Origin: a virus | Virus record (IMG/VR): IMGVR_UViG_3300044960_000747 | Span: 1 to 36,994 of that record | Direction: 5' to 3' (one strand) | DNA: 36,994 nt | Part shown: piece after piece, positions 29,368 to 36,707 of the stretch | Layout of the letters: each line of letters starts with the position of its first letter | Position numbering within the stretch: position 1 is the stretch's first letter | Program-made: the position numbers and the translations under genes | The notes under the pieces: model-generated | Database searches by the model: none | The model's input: the letters and a program-made list of their open reading frames with translations, nothing else | What the model was told of the DNA's origin: nothing

Positions 29368-31506
29368 GTGGACGCCGATGTACTGGAGCGCCGCAAAGCG
29401 ACCTGCCGGAATTGCCCGCAGTATGTCTGCCGGGACGCCGCGCTTCCGTACTGCCGGCGGGAGACCACCCGCCCCGACGGACAGTTCTGCGAGCGCTGGG
29501 CCCAGGCACGCTATGCCCTGCGGCTCTTGGGATACTTGCCCCCCTGTGATCGCTGGAGGGAGCAGCCCGTGATGGAGTTTCCCCGACACCTCCCCGACCG
29601 CACCGATACGCCCCTGACCACCCTGTACCTTCACTGGTGGCGGCCGCCGGCCGCCGACCGACAGGCGGAGATCGAGCTGTGCCTGCGGCGGAACTTGGAT
29701 TGCCCGGCCATAGACCGAATCATCGCCCTGGCCCGGCCGGACGAACGTCCGTCATTCGACCATCCCCGCTTGCGAGCCAAACTCCTCTGGGTGGATTTCT
29801 CCGCCGAGCGGGCCACCTACCGCGACCTCTTCGCCGCGGTCAATGCCTGCACGACGACCCCCTGGGACCTGAACATCGTGGCCAATAGCGATATATGGTT
29901 CGACGAAAGTCTCCAGGCCCTGAAGGACCTCGATCTGTTCAGCGTCTGCGTGGCCTTGTCCCGCTGGGAAGGCGAAAGCGATACCTTGGCCGGCGACAAC
30001 TCCCAGGACTGCTGGATCTTCCAGGGACCTGTGCGGCCCCTGACCGACCCCACGGATGTTTACCTGGGCACCTTCGGTTGCGATTGGCGGATCGCCTGGG
30101 TCCTACGGCACAACGACTATGCCCTGCTGAATTGCCCCTTCGACGTGCGGGTCCACCACGTGCACCAATCGCCGTATCGGAATAACCTCTCCATGGTGCC
30201 CGGCCCCCACCATCCCCACGTCCCCTACCAGCGACTCCGGGATGTGCGCCTGCCGGCCGGCCGCCACCAGCGCGGGGGGCTGTTGAGCTGGAGCCTCTGG
30301 GGCGACCAGGTCCGCTATCTGGCCGGCGCGGTCGAAAACGCGAAACTCGCGCGCTGGCTCTACCCCGAATGGACCGCCCGCTTCTGGGTGGACGACTCGG
30401 TATCACCGGAAACGCTCGAGGCCCTCCGGGCCGCCGGCGCCGAAGTCCTCGAGGCGCCCCGCTGGCCCGGCTGGCACGGCGGCCTCTTTTGGCGGCTGCT
30501 GGCCGCCGACGAACCTGGCTTCGTCCGCTGGGGCATCCGCGACTGCGACAGCCGGCTCACTTACCGCGAACGCCTGGCCGTCGACCAGTGGATCGCCTCG
30601 GGATTGCCCCTGCATACCGTGCGGGATCACCCGGGGCACAAGCAACCGATCATGGGATGTTGCTTTGGCGGCCAGCGGGCGGCTGTGCAGGACATGGCAG
30701 GGCTCATCGCCCGCTGGCGCACCACGGGACACGGCGACCATTACGGCTCCGATGAAGCCATGTTGCGTGAACTCCTTTGGCCCCAAGTAAAAGACCAGAC
30801 CCTGGTGCACACGGATCTGGGGGATATGTACGGCCATGGCGGGTACCTTCTCCCCTTCCCCTGTCGAAGCTGGGAGAACGGGCGCTTCGTGGGCGAGCAC
30901 ATCTATGAGGACAACCACCACCACGGCGAGGACCGCGACAGCTACCTGGCCGCCCGCTGGCACGCCGCCCCACAGACCGTGCCGACCCGAGAGGAATTGC
31001 TCGATCTGATCCCCGCCGGCAGCCGCGTGGCCGAAATCGGCGTGTTCCGTGGGGATTTCGCCCGAGTGATCCTCCTCCGCTGCCGTCCGGCCGAATTGCA
31101 CCTGGTGGACCTCTGGAGGGGATCGGCTAGCTCCGGCGACAAGGATGGCCGGAACGTCGTGACCATCCTCGATATGAAAAGCGTCTATCGCGAGCTGCTG
31201 GACGAGTTCGCCGATCAACCCGCCGTGCGCCTCCACCGCGGGGACAGCGTCGAGGTATTGCGGCAAATGGCCGAGGGGAGTCTGGATGCTGCCTACCTGG
31301 ACAGTTCCCACGAATACCAGGCCACCCTAGCCGAACTGGCCCAACTCCAACGGGTTGTCCGCCCGGGCGGCTGGATCATGGCCCACGATTACCAGCCCGG
31401 CTGCCCGGTCTACCAGGCGGTCAATGAGTGGCTGGCTCGCACGGGCCGGCGGATCGCGTATATCACCCGGGACGATGGGTGTCCCAGCATTGCGGTGGTG
31501 AATTGA
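29368..31506 (+). CDS. Trifunctional glycosyltransferase/glycosyltransferase/methyltransferase
   Basis: 712 residues from GTG 29368. Residues 10-42 have a Cys cluster (CRNCPQYVC, C29, C41) that may bind zinc. Residues about 83-275 look like a nucleotide-diphospho-sugar transferase domain (LNIVANSDIWFDESLQAL at 169-186). Residues 305-500 form a second GT-like domain (LYPEWTARFWVDDSV, GGLFWRLLAADEPGFV, IRDCDSRLTYRERLAV, VRDHPGHKQPIMG). Residues 538-712 are a class I methyltransferase (AEIGVFRGDFARVILL, HLVDLW, LDSSHEY, RPGGWIMAHD). The strong AAGGAGG at 29325 is 36 bases upstream of this start, so the true start or an unusual initiation remains open; an ATG in frame exists only upstream within the repeat. 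Confidence 0.72.
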   Translation: MDADVLERRKATCRNCPQYVCRDAALPYCRRETTRPDGQFCERWAQARYALRLLGYLPPCDRWREQPVMEFPRHLPDRTDTPLTTLYLHWWRPPAADRQAEIELCLRRNLDCPAIDRIIALARPDERPSFDHPRLRAKLLWVDFSAERATYRDLFAAVNACTTTPWDLNIVANSDIWFDESLQALKDLDLFSVCVALSRWEGESDTLAGDNSQDCWIFQGPVRPLTDPTDVYLGTFGCDWRIAWVLRHNDYALLNCPFDVRVHHVHQSPYRNNLSMVPGPHHPHVPYQRLRDVRLPAGRHQRGGLLSWSLWGDQVRYLAGAVENAKLARWLYPEWTARFWVDDSVSPETLEALRAAGAEVLEAPRWPGWHGGLFWRLLAADEPGFVRWGIRDCDSRLTYRERLAVDQWIASGLPLHTVRDHPGHKQPIMGCCFGGQRAAVQDMAGLIARWRTTGHGDHYGSDEAMLRELLWPQVKDQTLVHTDLGDMYGHGGYLLPFPCRSWENGRFVGEHIYEDNHHHGEDRDSYLAARWHAAPQTVPTREELLDLIPAGSRVAEIGVFRGDFARVILLRCRPAELHLVDLWRGSASSGDKDGRNVVTILDMKSVYRELLDEFADQPAVRLHRGDSVEVLRQMAEGSLDAAYLDSSHEYQATLAELAQLQRVVRPGGWIMAHDYQPGCPVYQAVNEWLARTGRRIAYITRDDGCPSIAVVN

Positions 31507-31520
31507 TAAACCCCAGAAAA

Positions 31521-31634
31521 GGAGCGAAAAGCCAAGAGCAAAGAGCGGAGAGCAGAGAGCGTAGAGCGAAGAGCCTAGAATCTGTGTCTTAGCTCTCTGC
31601 TCTCCGCTCTTCGCTCTCTGCTCTCTGCTCTTCG
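31521..31634 (+). repeat. Type A heptad hairpin element, centre inverted
   Basis: AGAGCNN left arm and NNGCTCT right arm as elsewhere, but the asymmetric centre reads AGAATCTGTGTCT, the reverse complement of the usual ACACAGATTCT. The element has been inverted or was inserted in the opposite orientation. Confidence 0.9.
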
Positions 31635-31643
31635 ACACAGGCC

Positions 31644-32648
31644 ATGACACAGAGACGCTGCTTGGTAGCCGGGGCCGGAGGATTCATCGGCGGCCATCTG
31701 GTCCGGTATCTGGCCGACCGCGGCTGGTATGTCCGAGCCGCGGACAAGAAACCGCTGCCCCAATGGTGGCAACGGGACCTACGGGCCGAATCCCTGTGCC
31801 TGGATCTGGCGGTCCCCGAAAACTGCCATCGCGCCTGCGAGGGCGTCCAAGAAGTCTACCACCTGGCCGCTGACATGGGCGGCATCGGCTTCATCAGCCA
31901 CCAGCACGTCGCCTGCCTGCGGAATATCCTCATCACGGCCCACCTCCTGGAGTCCGCCTGGCGGGCCGGTGCGGAATCGTTCTTCTATGCCAGTTCGGCC
32001 TGCGTCTATCCTACTACCTTGCAGCAAGACCCGGCCGTCCGGGCCCTCAAGGAGGAACAAGCCTACCCCGCGCTGTGCGAGCGGGGCTACGGCTGGGAAA
32101 AACTCCTGGGCGAAATGTTCTGCCAGGAATACTGGCACGACCGCGGCCTGAAAACCTTCATCGCCCGCTTCCACAACGTATACGGCCCCCACGGCTCTTG
32201 GAACGACGGCCGCGAAAAAGCCCCGGCCGCCATCTGCCGCAAGGTGGCCGAGGCCCTGCGCCGCAGGGAGCACGAAGCGGCCAGCAGCCCGCCGGGAATC
32301 GAGATCTGGGGCGACGGCACACAGACCCGCAGCTTCCTCTGGATCGGCGATTGCCTGGAAGGCATCCAACGCATCACGCAGTGCGATCGCCTGATCGCCA
32401 CGCCGGTCAATCTCGGGTCCAGCGAATGCGTGACGATCAACCGCCTGGTGGAACTCGTCGAACAGGCGGCCGGCCTGGACCAGCCCCTGCCCCGCATCTG
32501 GCGCACGGATGCCCCCCGCGGAGTGGCCGGGCGCAATAGCGACAATACCCTCCTACGGGAGATGACCGGCTGGGAACCGGCCACCCCGCTGGCCGTCGGA
32601 TTGAAGCCGACCTACGCCTGGATCGCTCGCCAGGTGTGGGGCGCCTAA
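31644..32648 (+). CDS. GDP-mannose 3,5-epimerase-like NAD-dependent epimerase
   Basis: A 334-residue short-chain dehydrogenase/reductase-type sugar epimerase. NAD site GAGGFIGGH at 10-18; ADMGGIGFI at 76-84; YASSACVYP at 115-123; catalytic pair Y149 and K153 in YGWEK; then RFHNVYGPHGSW, GREKAPAAICRK, IWGDGTQTRSFLWI and GRNSDNTL. These match plant GDP-mannose 3,5-epimerase (which makes GDP-L-galactose/gulose) more closely than generic UDP-glucose 4-epimerases. ATG 31644. It would supply an activated sugar to the neighbouring transferases. It converges on the - strand membrane gene with four bases of overlap. Confidence 0.87.
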   Translation: MTQRRCLVAGAGGFIGGHLVRYLADRGWYVRAADKKPLPQWWQRDLRAESLCLDLAVPENCHRACEGVQEVYHLAADMGGIGFISHQHVACLRNILITAHLLESAWRAGAESFFYASSACVYPTTLQQDPAVRALKEEQAYPALCERGYGWEKLLGEMFCQEYWHDRGLKTFIARFHNVYGPHGSWNDGREKAPAAICRKVAEALRRREHEAASSPPGIEIWGDGTQTRSFLWIGDCLEGIQRITQCDRLIATPVNLGSSECVTINRLVELVEQAAGLDQPLPRIWRTDAPRGVAGRNSDNTLLREMTGWEPATPLAVGLKPTYAWIARQVWGA

Positions 32649-33079
32649 TGCAGGCGGGCGTGCTCCAGGACGGCCAAAAAATAATGGACGACCAGCATCA
32701 CGAAATAGGTCACGAATGTCCCCAGCACGACGCCCGCCACCAGACCCGCCCCCCATTGCAGCGCGATCCGGAAGTGCTTGCAGACTGCTAGACTAGCCGT
32801 CACGGCGGTCATCATCCCCAGCACCACCAGGGCGACTAAAACCGCCCTGGCGTCCACTTCCCACACAGTCGGACGAGCGGGCGGCGCCGTCGCGGTGTTC
32901 CCCTTCCTATCGGGTGACAGGGCAATGAAGGCCACGAGGATCAGGCAAATGGCAAGGAGCACGAACCCCCAGAACGCCGCTGGCGGCACTTGGCGGACAG
33001 GCCTAAAAGGGGGCAACTTTCCCCCGAAGGGCCCAGACGGGCCGATCGGGACGGGCGGAGGCGGAGGCGGGCAAGACAT
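32645..33079 (-). CDS. Membrane protein, three predicted helices
   Basis: A 144-residue protein starting MSCPPPPPP with a Pro-rich cytoplasmic-like N-terminus (to residue 35), then hydrophobic segments FWGFVLLAICLILVAFIAL, VLVALVVLGMMTAVTASLA and LVAGVVLGTFVTYFVMLVV. The longer frame to 33139 lacks support. It is read opposite to the structural genes and is downstream of the toxin gene, so it may belong to a lysogeny-expressed - strand unit. It might act in superinfection exclusion or host-membrane modification, which is speculation from location and topology. Confidence 0.68.
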   Translation of the reverse strand: MSCPPPPPPVPIGPSGPFGGKLPPFRPVRQVPPAAFWGFVLLAICLILVAFIALSPDRKGNTATAPPARPTVWEVDARAVLVALVVLGMMTAVTASLAVCKHFRIALQWGAGLVAGVVLGTFVTYFVMLVVHYFLAVLEHARLH

Positions 33080-33210
33080 GGCGATGCCCTGGCAAGTGCC
33101 CCTGGAGACACACGGGGCGGGCAGCCGTGCCAGGTCCACGGTTTTCGTGAATTCACCCTAGCCCGCCTGAACTTCTAGCGTAATCCCGACTGCCGCGGGG
33201 AACAAGAAAA

Positions 33211-33269
33211 ACGGAGAGCCAAGAACCTGGAGTCCCTCTCTCTGCCCTTAACTCTTCGCTCTCCGCTAT
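33211..33269 (-). repeat. Degenerate type A hairpin element
   Basis: GAGAGCC/AAGAACC on the left and NNGCTCT-like units (TTCGCTC, TCCGCTA) on the right; the centre is lost (CTGGAGTCCC). It lies between the toxin gene and the membrane protein gene on the - strand. Confidence 0.6.
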
Positions 33270-33275
33270 AGTAGC

Positions 33276-33557
33276 CTATGACAACCAGGCGAAGCCTACG
33301 TGGTACACCCGGATTTCCGATTCATTGTCCCTATAGTAGAAGAAGACATCGAACGCGAACTCCCTCCCCTGGTAGTGCCCACAGATACGGTACTTCTGTC
33401 CTCCCCAGGGGCCTACTGGCCAAGCCCGCTGGGAAAGGCCGACGGGATCTTTCTTGAGTTTTTCGAGTCCCGATTCCAGCACGCCCACCAGATCTTCGGG
33501 GATATCTTGCGGAATGTCACGGAGCGCGTTCTGCCCGAAGACGATTGCGTAGCTCAT
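33276..33557 (-). CDS. RelE/ParE-like toxin
   Basis: A 93-residue protein starting MSYAIVFGQNALRDI, with helices LVGVLESGLEKLKKDP, then the basic strand-rich half GQKYRICGHYQGREFAF and a C-terminal IRVYHVGFA. This is the usual RelE/ParE plan of type II toxins (mRNA interferase or gyrase inhibitor). GGAGAG lies upstream on the - strand. Its first 41 bases overlap the end of the gene before it, the typical arrangement of a toxin-antitoxin pair with the antitoxin first. Confidence 0.65.
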   Translation of the reverse strand: MSYAIVFGQNALRDIPQDIPEDLVGVLESGLEKLKKDPVGLSQRAWPVGPWGGQKYRICGHYQGREFAFDVFFYYRDNESEIRVYHVGFAWLS

Positions 33558-33993
33558 CCATCGCTCTCCCCATCAGAATCCCATGGCCTGCCTCCAAAGC
33601 CTCCACGTCTTCGCGGACAGCGTCAACGTTCAAAGGAAGCATCTGTGTCTCGGCAACCGCTCGCCGAAAATCCTGGGCCTTTTCGATGATGTGGCCCTGG
33701 GCTTCGCATTCCGCGATCGCTTCAAGTAACGTCTGACTGATGGAGAGCCACCATTGAAACAAGCCAGACCACTCCCGCGCGGCATCCCATGAGAAAGGGA
33801 CGCTTCGGTCGGCCACGAAGTCTCGCCACCGCGCGAAGTGCCGGTGGATCAATTGGTGCAACATCAATCCCGCCGCAATGGCATCTTCCAGACGGTAAGC
33901 TCGCATCGCCACAGCGTGCTCTTTCTTCCACGTTTCAGCCGCTGGGAGACTGTAAGGCTCCAGCAAACGTGCGATGTCGTCAAACTCGCTCAT
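33517..33993 (-). CDS. Probable antitoxin partner, extended
   Basis: A 158-residue, mostly helical protein starting MSEFDDIARLLEPYSLP, with a Trp-rich middle (FVADRSVPFSWDAAREW, GLFQWWLSISQTLL) and a C-terminal segment (AETQMLPLNVDAVREDVEAL) like those of antitoxins that lie next to RelE-type toxins. It is longer than most antitoxins (70-100 residues), and no DNA-binding motif is obvious. The role is inferred from gene order and overlap; it could instead be an unrelated protein. Confidence 0.5.
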   Translation of the reverse strand: MSEFDDIARLLEPYSLPAAETWKKEHAVAMRAYRLEDAIAAGLMLHQLIHRHFARWRDFVADRSVPFSWDAAREWSGLFQWWLSISQTLLEAIAECEAQGHIIEKAQDFRRAVAETQMLPLNVDAVREDVEALEAGHGILMGRAMDELRNRLRAERAP

Positions 33994-34205
33994 CGGCAGA
34001 TCCCCACATAGCGGGCCACGGAACTCGCAGAAAAGCAGCCGATCCTACCCTCCGTGGCAATTGCTGGCAATGGCGTTCCCCCTGCAATCTTTCAGCAACA
34101 AGCAGAGAATGTCAACCGGATTCCTAGCCGGACCCGCAGCTATGCAGAGCGGGCACACTTGTTGGTCGGACGGTACCACCCAGTAGGGGACATGTCTAAC
34201 GGCCA

Positions 34206-34250
34206 CTGCGGCAATGGCCGCAGAATGGCCGCAGATTTCTGCGGCCATTC
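34206..34250. promoter_or_regulatory. Cluster of palindromes near attP
   Basis: A 13-bp perfect inverted repeat (arms at 34223-34235 and 34238-34250, core ATGGCCGCAGA, 2-base spacer) is preceded by a direct copy of AATGGCCGCAG at 34213-34223 and by CTGCGGC at 34206-34212, which also pairs with it. The region 33994-34584 has no convincing gene; it holds this cluster, further inverted repeats and the tRNA fragment. Likely binding sites for integrase, excisionase or a repressor, or a structured RNA. Confidence 0.55.
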
Positions 34251-34289
34251 CAACGAGCCCGGTCCGAGCTTTCCGCCCGGCTACTGCCG

Positions 34290-34313
34290 ACCGGTAACTG
34301 GCTGGCTACCGGT
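34290..34313. promoter_or_regulatory. Inverted repeat ACCGGTA-N10-TACCGGT
   Basis: Perfect 7-bp arms at 34290-34296 and 34307-34313 with a 10-base spacer, one helical turn and a half centre to centre. Candidate protein-binding site in the integration region. Confidence 0.45.
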
Positions 34314-34435
34314 GATCCGCGAGTGACTGGCCACCAAAAACCGCCACCACGCGGACGGGCGCCCTGCGGACCGGTGGGCGCTGAAGGGGAGAGCAGTCGC
34401 CGCTCGGGCAACTTAGGGGCTATCTGTGGCCGGCA

Positions 34436-34482
34436 TTGGACTGAAAATCCAGGTGTCGCCGGTTCGATCCCGGCCCTGTCCA
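34436..34482 (+). other. attP: attP core candidate: 3' half of tRNA-Phe(GAA)
   Basis: The 47 bases reproduce a tRNA 3' half: anticodon stem-loop TTGGA-CTGAAAA-TCCAG (anticodon GAA, Phe), a 5-nt variable loop, T-arm GCCGG-TTCGATC-CCGGC, acceptor CCTGTCC and discriminator A. No matching 5' half (GGACAGG with D-arm) lies upstream at normal spacing, and CCA is not encoded. A tRNA 3' half 0.9 kb from a tyrosine integrase is the usual form of a phage attachment site, rebuilding the tRNA gene on integration. Confidence 0.75.
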
Positions 34483-34519
34483 CTACCGCCGCGGGGATTG
34501 GCATACCCCTGGCGGGTTT

Positions 34520-34542
34520 GCACTGGATATACGGTCCAGTGC
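34520..34542. promoter_or_regulatory. Operator-like inverted repeat before excisionase gene
   Basis: GCACTGGA-N7-TCCAGTGC, 8-bp perfect arms, ends nine bases before the -35 box at 34551. Possible repressor or Xis binding site. Confidence 0.5.
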
Positions 34543-34550
34543 TCGGCTCC

Positions 34551-34578
34551 TTGCAAATCGCAAGAGCTGTAGTAGAAT
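34551..34578 (+). promoter_or_regulatory. Candidate promoter of the excisionase-like gene
   Basis: TTGCAA at 34551-34556 and TAGAAT at 34573-34578 with a 16-bp spacer. The expected transcription start falls on the ATG at 34585, so the mRNA could be leaderless or use ATG 34594. Confidence 0.5.
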
Positions 34579-34584
34579 GAGGGC

Positions 34585-34797
34585 ATGGTTACGATGCCAG
34601 ACATTGACGAATACATCACGGCGCAAGAGGCCGCCAGAATCTTGCGGAGAGAACTCAGCGCATTGACCCGCTACGTCAGACAAGGATTTCTGAAGCCAGT
34701 CTGGAAGGGCGGCGTGAGATTGTTCCTGCGGTCAGAGGTGGAACGGTTTCAGCCGCCGCCGGTCGGCAATCCGAATTTCAGGCGGCGCAAGTCCTAA
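34585..34797 (+). CDS. xis: Excisionase-like HTH protein
   Basis: A 70-residue protein with a MerR/excisionase-type winged HTH: YITAQEAARILRRELSALTR, YVRQGFLKPVWKGGVRLFLR, then EVERF and a basic tail. Small proteins of this form between attP and integrase bind and bend attachment-site DNA and direct excision. ATG 34585 follows GAATGAGGG; ATG 34594 is the alternative start. A perfect terminator follows, so it is a single-gene unit under its own promoter. It could also be a regulator of the AlpA type. Confidence 0.72.
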   Translation: MVTMPDIDEYITAQEAARILRRELSALTRYVRQGFLKPVWKGGVRLFLRSEVERFQPPPVGNPNFRRRKS

Positions 34798-34811
34798 CGG
34801 TGGAAGACCTT

Positions 34812-34842
34812 AGGCGAATTCTTCTGAATTCGCCTTTTTTTC
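34812..34842 (+). terminator. Rho-independent terminator after excisionase gene
   Basis: Perfect 10-bp stem AGGCGAATTC/GAATTCGCCT, loop TTCT, followed by T7 (34836-34842). Confidence 0.9.
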
Positions 34843-34846
34843 ATCT

Positions 34847-34874
34847 TGCAATTTGGAATAGGTATGTTACATTG
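34847..34874 (+). promoter_or_regulatory. Candidate promoter upstream of integrase
   Basis: TTGCAA at 34847-34852 and TACATT at 34869-34874 with a 16-bp spacer, the same -35 and spacing as the promoter at 34551. The 440 bases to the integrase hold a heptad hairpin and no convincing gene. Confidence 0.4.
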
Positions 34875-35171
34875 GATGACAGTCCGAGCATCTCATGGCC
34901 GCCGCTGTGGCTGCCCCGGGGTGCTCCCTTAGCCCAGGCGGGTGCCTTTGGCCCTCTAGGCGCGCTGGCGAACCAGCGGACCGAAGGGCCTTTGGCCACC
35001 TGCCGCCGACACGGACGCCCCGCCCATGGGCAGCCCGCTTGCCTGCCAATTGGTCTTCGCCCCCGAGCCAGGCCCGCTGCTATTGGTCCAGGATGGGACC
35101 CGGCTGCCCAGGCAAGCGACCTGGCCGGGGGCCTTTCTGCGGCGCGCCCCGCTCGGGATGCCATACTTGAA

Positions 35172-35240
35172 TAGCGGAGAGCAGAGAGCCGAGAGCAGAG
35201 AGTTCGGCTCCAGGCTCTTCGCTCTTTGCTCTTCGCTTCG
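35172..35240 (+). repeat. Type A-like heptad hairpin element
   Basis: AGAGCAG/AGAGCCG units, a divergent centre (GTTCGGCTCCAG), NNGCTCT units; upstream of the integrase. Confidence 0.8.
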
Positions 35241-35317
35241 TTGGAGCAGCGGGCCGGCGGCCCGCAGGGAGGCTGCCCGCCAGGGGCACGATGGCCGACT
35301 GGCCCAGGAGTTCGGCC

Positions 35318-36418
35318 ATGAGTGCTACGAGTCGGCTTCGTCTCTTCGTGCCCAGCCGCGAAAACCCATCCGGATCAGAGGAAATCCCTGTCGAACGGGG
35401 CGGCGCGCCGGCCCTACGATTGACCGATGTGCTGGAAATCTATCTGAGCCGGCGCAGGCTCTCCAAAGAGAGCGCCTATCTCTACCGACTGGCCGCCAGG
35501 CGATGGGCGGAAGCCACGGGGGACCCGCCGCTCTGCGAACTCCGGCTCTCAGAGGCCCTTGCATTCCCAGGATACTTGGCCGAATCGGGTCGGGCGCAGG
35601 CCTCGATTGCCCGGGACATGCGCCATGTGCAGATGCTCTTGAACTTTGCGGGGCCCAAGAATGGCCGGCGCAGTGGCCCATGGGACCTGGGACTGTTCGG
35701 ATTCACGCCGATCTATCTGCGTGGAAAGTTGCAGGGCCTCTGGCCACGTTCGGCGCCGCAATTGTCGGAATCCAGAAGGCGGGAGAACGATCCCGAGGGC
35801 ACGAGCCGGCCGATTTGGACCCCCGAACAGCGCCGTGCGGTCTGGGAGGCATGTCGATACGCTCGTCGGCCGCGATTGGACGAGGTATCGGCCTGTCAAT
35901 GGTGGCGGTGCGCATTGGACGTGGCGACGGGTTCGGGGCTCCGCCGGCGGACAATTCTGGCCTTGGAAAGATCATGGCTGCGCGAAGCCTCGCCGGGACA
36001 ATGGATTCTGGACATACCGGCCTGGGCCGTCAAATCCCGTCGCCGCACCTTGATCTATGCGAACCGTCTGGTCCGCGACGCAATTGCCGCCATGCCTACC
36101 GGAGACATCGTGTTTCCCTGGCCCTATCGCATCCGCGGAGAGGAACCGAATTGGCGGCCGTTACACGAGGAGTTCCAACGGATCATGAACTGCGCCGGCC
36201 TGCCGGCGGAGGCTCGGCGTGGGGCCGGATTCCACTCATGCCGGCGAGTCGCCGGCGACTACCTCTATTGCCGCGATCCGGCGGTGGCCCGCGAGACATT
36301 GGGCCATGCTTCCGAGTGGGTTACCCGAGCCCACTACACCCAGGCGGTATCGAGGGCATTGGCTGGCGCGAGGGTGCTGGAGGAATTTGCCGAGGCCGAG
36401 CTTCGGGGAAGGAGTTAG
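35318..36418 (+). CDS. int: Tyrosine recombinase / phage integrase
   Basis: A 366-residue integrase with all catalytic residues: R209 in GLRRRTILAL, K239 in AVKSRRRT, H306 and R309 in FHSCRR, H330 in LGHAS, and the nucleophile Y340 in RAHYTQ. Residues about 35-135 are the helical core-binding domain (LEIYLSRRRLSKESAYLYRL). The start is ATG 35318, seven bases after CAGGAG at 35305-35310; ATG 35291 would add nine residues without a ribosome site. It catalyses site-specific recombination between attP and the bacterial attachment site, probably tRNA-Phe given the fragment at 34436. A terminator follows. Confidence 0.92.
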   Translation: MSATSRLRLFVPSRENPSGSEEIPVERGGAPALRLTDVLEIYLSRRRLSKESAYLYRLAARRWAEATGDPPLCELRLSEALAFPGYLAESGRAQASIARDMRHVQMLLNFAGPKNGRRSGPWDLGLFGFTPIYLRGKLQGLWPRSAPQLSESRRRENDPEGTSRPIWTPEQRRAVWEACRYARRPRLDEVSACQWWRCALDVATGSGLRRRTILALERSWLREASPGQWILDIPAWAVKSRRRTLIYANRLVRDAIAAMPTGDIVFPWPYRIRGEEPNWRPLHEEFQRIMNCAGLPAEARRGAGFHSCRRVAGDYLYCRDPAVARETLGHASEWVTRAHYTQAVSRALAGARVLEEFAEAELRGRS

Positions 36419-36639
36419 AAGGCAACTGGTGGATTGGGCTGTGGTGGCTTGGGGTCGCGTGCCCGCCGCGGCCCTCGATCCGCGCGGCCAAGTGGGCCGA
36501 TACGCCGCGCGGCCCCTGGATGCTCACGGCGGCCATTCCGCCGAGCGGGCCGGCCCCGCTACACCCTTACCTTTTTCGGGGCCGGACGGTCCGGCCCCAT
36601 GGCCGGCGATGCACGCCACCGGTCGCCGGTCGCCCGTTG

Positions 36640-36701
36640 CCCCGCTCCGCGCCGGGTCGCTGTCCCCGCCTCATCACCCGCCGGCCGGAGCGGGGTATTT
36701 T
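36640..36701 (+). terminator. Rho-independent terminator after integrase, second copy
   Basis: Same 9-bp stem as 251-312; the T run is TATTTT here rather than T6, so it may be weaker. Confidence 0.6.
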
Positions 36702-36707
36702 GGGCGC

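Noticed and set aside
34370-34482. A complete tRNA-Phe gene starting at GGACCGG (34370s)
   Set aside because: The acceptor would have a mismatch and the distance between the D-arm-like sequence and the anticodon stem is about 50 nt too long.
34196-34504. Minus-strand reading frame containing AGIEPATPGFSVQ
   Set aside because: This peptide is the well-known false translation of the reverse strand of a tRNA 3' half; the DNA is better explained as the attP tRNA-Phe fragment.
35026-35240. Long + frame from 35026 running through the hairpin, integrase region and beyond
   Set aside because: It crosses the integrase gene in another frame and includes translated repeat; only its first 50 codons look at all coding and no ribosome site is present.
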